DNA from: Lachnospiraceae bacterium
GTDB lineage: Bacteria > Bacillota > Clostridia > Lachnospirales > Lachnospiraceae
DNA length: 64,000 bases
NCBI GenBank assembly: GCA_017469935.1
Contig: JAFUFL010000004.1
Span: 40,385-104,384 of the forward strand
Direction: 5' to 3'
Under the pieces are notes generated by a model, which saw only the letters and a list, made by a program, of their open reading frames with translations, ran no database searches and was not told where the DNA came from. Of this stretch, positions 63,427 to 64,000 are shown one piece after another. Numbering within the stretch: the first letter of the stretch is position 1; each line of letters opens with the position of its first letter. A program made the position numbers and the translations under genes.

Positions 63427-63513
63427 TTGGAATTCCTTTCTGTTTCGTTTTTTGATTACTTCAATATTTATGAATGGCATTACACTTTATAGTGATTTTA
63501 ACATGGTTCATTG

Positions 63514-63633
63514 CTAATTTGTTGTGTCAGGTAAATCCATCCGGGGCAGCACTTTACTGACAACTGTCTCTACGAAATTTGGCGTTAAATCAAAAACCGC
63601 CGCACCGCAATTCGGACATGAGTTTCCGTTCAC
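63514..63633 (-). CDS. Small zinc-ribbon-like protein, 39 residues
   Basis: A GTG overlaps the stop of the preceding gene as GTGA, indicating translational coupling. The product holds CPNCGAAVFDLTPN and ends DLPDTTN. One CxxC knuckle only, so zinc would need a partner or dimer. It may also be the shifted end of the upstream gene. Not reported by simple length filters. Confidence 0.4.
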   Translation of the reverse strand: MNGNSCPNCGAAVFDLTPNFVETVVSKVLPRMDLPDTTN

Positions 63634-64000
63634 ATTAATCTATTTATGAGGTCTTCGCAGAGGCGGGCAATCAGTTCATCTCCGTCCCAACGTTCTTCTA
63701 TCGTTTTTATCACGTCGTAATCATCAGGACTCAGCTTAAAGTTTTTTGCCTGGTTCAGGAATTTGCGTATTACGATCTCAGGCTCTTCAACAAGGCTGAT
63801 GCCGCGGCATGGACCTTCGTCGAGAAGTGCCGCCATAATTCTGCTGATGCAGGTAAGAGCCTCCTGTGTCAAGCGGCTGTCCAAGAGCGACGCCGCGTCA
63901 GATTTGTTCCACGCCTCCAGCGCCGTATAAGGCGGCAGCACTCCGTTATCCACGCCTTCTGTCAGAAACCACTGCCTGATTTCCCCGGTCTCCGGTTCCA
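63630..64000 (-). CDS. Unknown protein, 5' end beyond the window
   Basis: At least 122 codons read openly to the window edge (…PETGEIRQWFLTEG before the GTG at 63953), so the true start lies outside. The visible part is helix-rich and acidic, ending KTIEERWDGDELIARLCEDLINRLM. No family recognised. Confidence 0.6.
   Translation of the reverse strand, partial: EPETGEIRQWFLTEGVDNGVLPPYTALEAWNKSDAASLLDSRLTQEALTCISRIMAALLDEGPCRGISLVEEPEIVIRKFLNQAKNFKLSPDDYDVIKTIEERWDGDELIARLCEDLINRLM

Overview
The window reads as chromosomal DNA of a gut- or rumen-type Clostridia, most like Lachnospiraceae. The support is GC-rich Firmicutes coding with strong AGGAGG-type ribosome sites, lipoproteins carrying a C11 (clostripain) peptidase plus BspA-type leucine-rich repeats, and an MsmX-energised carbohydrate ABC importer. 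Genus cannot be fixed from the sequence alone.

Layout. (1) 207-9122, minus strand: a C11/BspA lipoprotein, a membrane-bound SpoIIE-type phosphatase, a small unknown lipoprotein and a CPA2 antiporter. (2) 9276-11462: an island with a damaged PD-(D/E)XK-like gene, a cupin gene, palindromic elements and tandem repeats. (3) 11687-19704, minus strand: an operon with a ribose-type sugar ABC importer, an amidohydrolase, a ketopantoate-reductase-like enzyme, a PF04199 cyclase-family enzyme and a YhcH protein. (4) 20021-27017, minus strand: the galacturonate/tagaturonate pathway uxaB-uxaA-(MATE remnant)-TIM-barrel protein-kdgK-uxaC. (5) 27131-43454, minus strand: an approximately 16-kb pectin-oligosaccharide operon with LplABC-like transport genes, five unrecognised membrane proteins, two MsmX-type ATPases, GH28, GH105, AraC, kduI, kduD and a GH4 alpha-galacturonidase; a CE8 pectin methylesterase is divergent at 43704. 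(6) 44649-46343: a second, intact PD-(D/E)XK-like gene between two copies of a 208-bp structured element, with tandem repeats at their edges. (7) 46375-56814: ABC exporter, radical SAM protein, a second C11/BspA lipoprotein, an aldo/keto reductase, a third 208-bp element and a membrane protein. (8) 56833-64000: a PrpR-type regulator with a damaged ATPase, an ISL3 transposase, MATE and FeoB remnants, and a CpsB-like phosphatase next to unknown genes running off the window.

How it works together. Methyl-esterified oligogalacturonides would be imported by the Lpl-type transporter, de-esterified by cytoplasmic CE8, trimmed by GH28, GH105 and GH4, and the released (un)saturated uronates converted by KduI/KduD and UxaC/UxaB/UxaA to 2-keto-3-deoxygluconate, then phosphorylated by KdgK. 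No KDPG aldolase, secreted pectinase or polysaccharide lyase lies in the window.

The most unusual signal is not a metabolic gene. Two diverged copies of a PD-(D/E)XK-like gene each sit between inverted palindromic elements of two different families, and at most of the element edges a short GC-rich tandem repeat array starts within a few bases. The best preserved element (208 bp, three copies) folds into several stems, and several of the differences between copies keep base pairing.
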